Positions 4,929 through 5,860 of a DNA stretch of 5,860 nucleotides are shown here, one piece after another. Made by a program: the position numbers and the translations under genes. The DNA comes from JACVRM01 sp046262315. GTDB taxonomy: Bacteria > Actinomycetota > Thermoleophilia > Gaiellales > Gaiellaceae. Within the stretch, counting starts at the first letter, position 1; each line of letters begins with the position of its first letter. The stretch spans positions 1 to 5,860 of the forward strand of contig JBHEMZ010000058.1 of the NCBI GenBank assembly GCA_046262315.1, written 5' to 3'. The notes beneath the pieces were generated by a model, which was not told where the DNA came from, did no database searches, and saw nothing but the letters and a program-made list of their open reading frames with translations.

Positions 4929-5546
4929 GTGGCGACGTACCACGAGGGCAACCGGAGGCTCCAGGACGCATTCGACACCAGGCTCCTTGCCAACCGCATC
5001 GACGAGCGGCTCATGCGGCCGACGATCGACGCCGATGACCGCGCGTTCATCGAGCGTTGCGACATGTTCTTCCTGGCGACGGCCGACGACGCGGGCCGCC
5101 CGAACTGCTCCTACAAGGGTGGCGAGCCCGGGTTCGTTCGAGTGCTCGACGACCGCACGATCGCGTTCCCGAGCTACGACGGCAACGGCATGTACCTCTC
5201 AGTGGGCAACACGCTCGTGAATCCCCACGTGGGCCTGCTTTTCATCGACTTCTCCGAGCGGAAGCGCCTGCGGCTGAACGGCGTCGCCTCGATCGACCCG
5301 CACGACCCGCTGACGGCGGAGTACCCGGAGGCGCAGCTCGTCGTGCGCGTACGCGCCGAGCAGGTGTTCCCGAACTGCCCGCGCTACATCCACGAGTACC
5401 GTCTCGTCCGCCGCTCGCGCTTCGTGCCGAAGGCGCAGTGCGAGACCCCGGTGCCCCAGTGGAAGCGCCAGGACTGGTCGCGCGACGTCCTGCCGGCGGA
5501 CGATCCCGCGCGCGATGCCGCGCGCGAGACGCTGCACCGCGGCTGA
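4929..5546 (+). CDS. Pyridoxamine 5'-phosphate oxidase-like FMN-binding split-barrel protein
   Basis: This 205-residue protein belongs to the pyridoxamine 5'-phosphate oxidase-related superfamily (PF01243). An N-terminal helical segment containing YHEGNRRLQ (4-12) precedes the split barrel at about 36-145: DMFFLATADDAGRPNCSYKG (45-64), then PSYDGNGMYLSVGN (81-94), then NPHVGLLFIDF (98-108). These are typical of actinobacterial members that probably bind FMN, or a related deazaflavin, and act as small cytoplasmic redox enzymes. The true substrate cannot be read from the sequence, and pyridoxal-phosphate synthesis is unlikely to be its role. The C-terminal KRQDWSRDVLPADDPA (179-194) is common in this subgroup. 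The GTG at 4929 is chosen because the YHEGNRRLQ block normally starts a few residues from the N-terminus; further upstream the frame only antisenses the divergent gene. Confidence 0.87.
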   Translation: MATYHEGNRRLQDAFDTRLLANRIDERLMRPTIDADDRAFIERCDMFFLATADDAGRPNCSYKGGEPGFVRVLDDRTIAFPSYDGNGMYLSVGNTLVNPHVGLLFIDFSERKRLRLNGVASIDPHDPLTAEYPEAQLVVRVRAEQVFPNCPRYIHEYRLVRRSRFVPKAQCETPVPQWKRQDWSRDVLPADDPARDAARETLHRG

Positions 5547-5578
5547 GCGGCTCTCCAATGAGCGACAGCCCCTAGGAC

Positions 5579-5694
5579 TCGGCGGAGGCGGGCTTGTCCC
5601 GCCGCAGCCACGACGCGCGAAGTCGCGTCTGACTTTCCCGGCAACCCGCCGCAAGTCGTCATGGCGCGCGTCAGCGCGCCGGACTTGCGGCGGG
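5579..5694. repeat. Three-hairpin intergenic repeat, copy 3
   Basis: Hairpin 1 is GGCGGG 5587-5592 with CCCGCC 5598-5603. Hairpin 2 is shifted relative to copies 1 and 2, pairing GACGCG with CGCGTC. Hairpin 3 has the longest outer stem, 13 bp (5645-5657 with 5682-5694), and an inner GGCGCGC 5663-5669 with GCGCGCC 5674-5680 closed by GTCA. The linkers CAGCCAC, TCTGACTT and GTCGTCATGG match the other copies. It starts 32 bases after the flavoprotein stop and may serve as its terminator. Confidence 0.9.
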
Positions 5695-5720
5695 AGAGCG
5701 CGCCGGACTTGCGGCGGGTA
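5673..5720. repeat. 24-base tandem duplication of the repeat's right arm
   Basis: The unit at 5673-5696 (AGCGCGCCGGACTTGCGGCG then GGAG) is repeated at 5697-5720 with the last two bases changed (AG to TA), so 22 of 24 positions agree. The second unit gives the left arm an alternative pairing partner. It ends exactly where the IS630 element begins. Confidence 0.85.
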
Positions 5721-5735
5721 CTAGTGCTCCGTCTC
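5719..5735. mobile_element. Probable end of the second IS630-type element
   Basis: The bases TACTAGTGCTCCGTCTC mark the junction between the tandem repeat unit and the transposase gene. AGTGCTCC is shared, in inverted orientation, with the tip of the left element (130-137). Two TA dinucleotides are candidate target sites (5719-5720 and 5722-5723), so the boundary is uncertain by a few bases. Confidence 0.5.
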
Positions 5736-5860
5736 AGAAGTCGTGGTGGGTTTAGAGGCTTTGGCGAGCACATCGCCGGCTGGCTTCGTCCAGACGAAGG
5801 GTTGGGCGCGGTCGTTGTAGCCGGCGACGAAGCGTTCGATCGAGGCGATCAGCTCGGCGA
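5721..5860 (-). CDS. IS630-family transposase, C-terminal fragment (5' part outside window)
   Basis: The minus strand encodes 45 residues, ending at a TAG (complement of 5721-5723). IASIERFVAGYNDRAQPFVW followed by TKPAGDVLAKA is the characteristic IS630 transposase ending, in which the last DDE-domain helix with Tyr-Asn leads into Pro-Phe-x-Trp-Thr-Lys. The catalytic residues lie beyond the right edge. The stop codon falls inside the presumed terminal inverted repeat, so coding sequence runs to the very end of the element. It differs from the left-edge transposase in the tail. Confidence 0.85.
   Translation of the reverse strand, partial: AELIASIERFVAGYNDRAQPFVWTKPAGDVLAKASKPTTTSETEH

Noticed and set aside
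5558..5575. Five-codon frame starting ATGAGCGACAGC downstream of the flavoprotein gene
   Set aside because: It is too short, has no ribosome-binding site or -10 element, and no sign of conservation can be judged.
325..5720. CRISPR array from the recurring repeat
   Set aside because: The copies are thousands of bases apart, over 110 bases long and strongly folded, with no regular spacers or cas genes.
1..5860. Composite transposon bounded by inverted IS630 copies
   Set aside because: The two transposase tails differ in sequence and the enclosed genes are ordinary chromosomal ones, so independent insertions are more likely.

Overview
The window is very GC-rich and reads as chromosomal DNA of an actinomycete. 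A Thermoleophilia-type lineage is my best guess, from the gene families, the start signals and the style of intergenic repeat; nothing here fixes the taxon. Four complete genes are present: a membrane-anchored SppA/ClpP-fold (serine dehydrogenase proteinase family) protease (456-1328, +), a fused homocysteine S-methyltransferase/methylenetetrahydrofolate reductase (1786-3591, +), a MarP-type CvpA-plus-trypsin-fold membrane protease (3720-4856, -) and a pyridoxamine-phosphate-oxidase-like flavoprotein (4929-5546, +). Fragments of IS630-type transposases enter at both edges (1-108 on + and 5721-5860 on -), their 3' ends facing each other.

Layout: 1-139 is the 3' end of one IS630 element. It abuts a short minus-strand remnant that may be an IS110-like transposase tail (137-240). 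Two GGGACAGTCCC palindromes and the first copy of a three-hairpin repeat follow, and then the first protease gene. A 457-base spacer (1329-1785) holds no convincing gene but a chain of palindromes, including a 9-bp dyad whose right half runs into the predicted -10 of the fusion gene. The fusion gene and the MarP-like gene converge on repeat copy 2 (3605-3717). The MarP-like gene and the flavoprotein gene diverge from a 72-base spacer. Repeat copy 3 (5579-5694), with a 24-base tandem duplication of its right arm, lies between the flavoprotein gene and the second IS630 element.

The four complete genes do not form one operon. Each starts with GTG, has no Shine-Dalgarno sequence, and has a -10-like hexamer ending exactly six bases before the start codon (TAGAGT, TAGAGT, CATAGT and a weaker GATCAT). 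This is the expected arrangement for leaderless transcription. Two genes point to envelope proteolysis and stress survival, one to methionine/one-carbon metabolism and one to an unassigned flavin-dependent redox step.

The two observations most worth following are the repeat family, whose hairpins differ between copies by compensatory changes while the linkers stay constant, and the fusion enzyme, which has His in place of the first zinc-binding Cys and Gln in place of the catalytic Glu of MetF.
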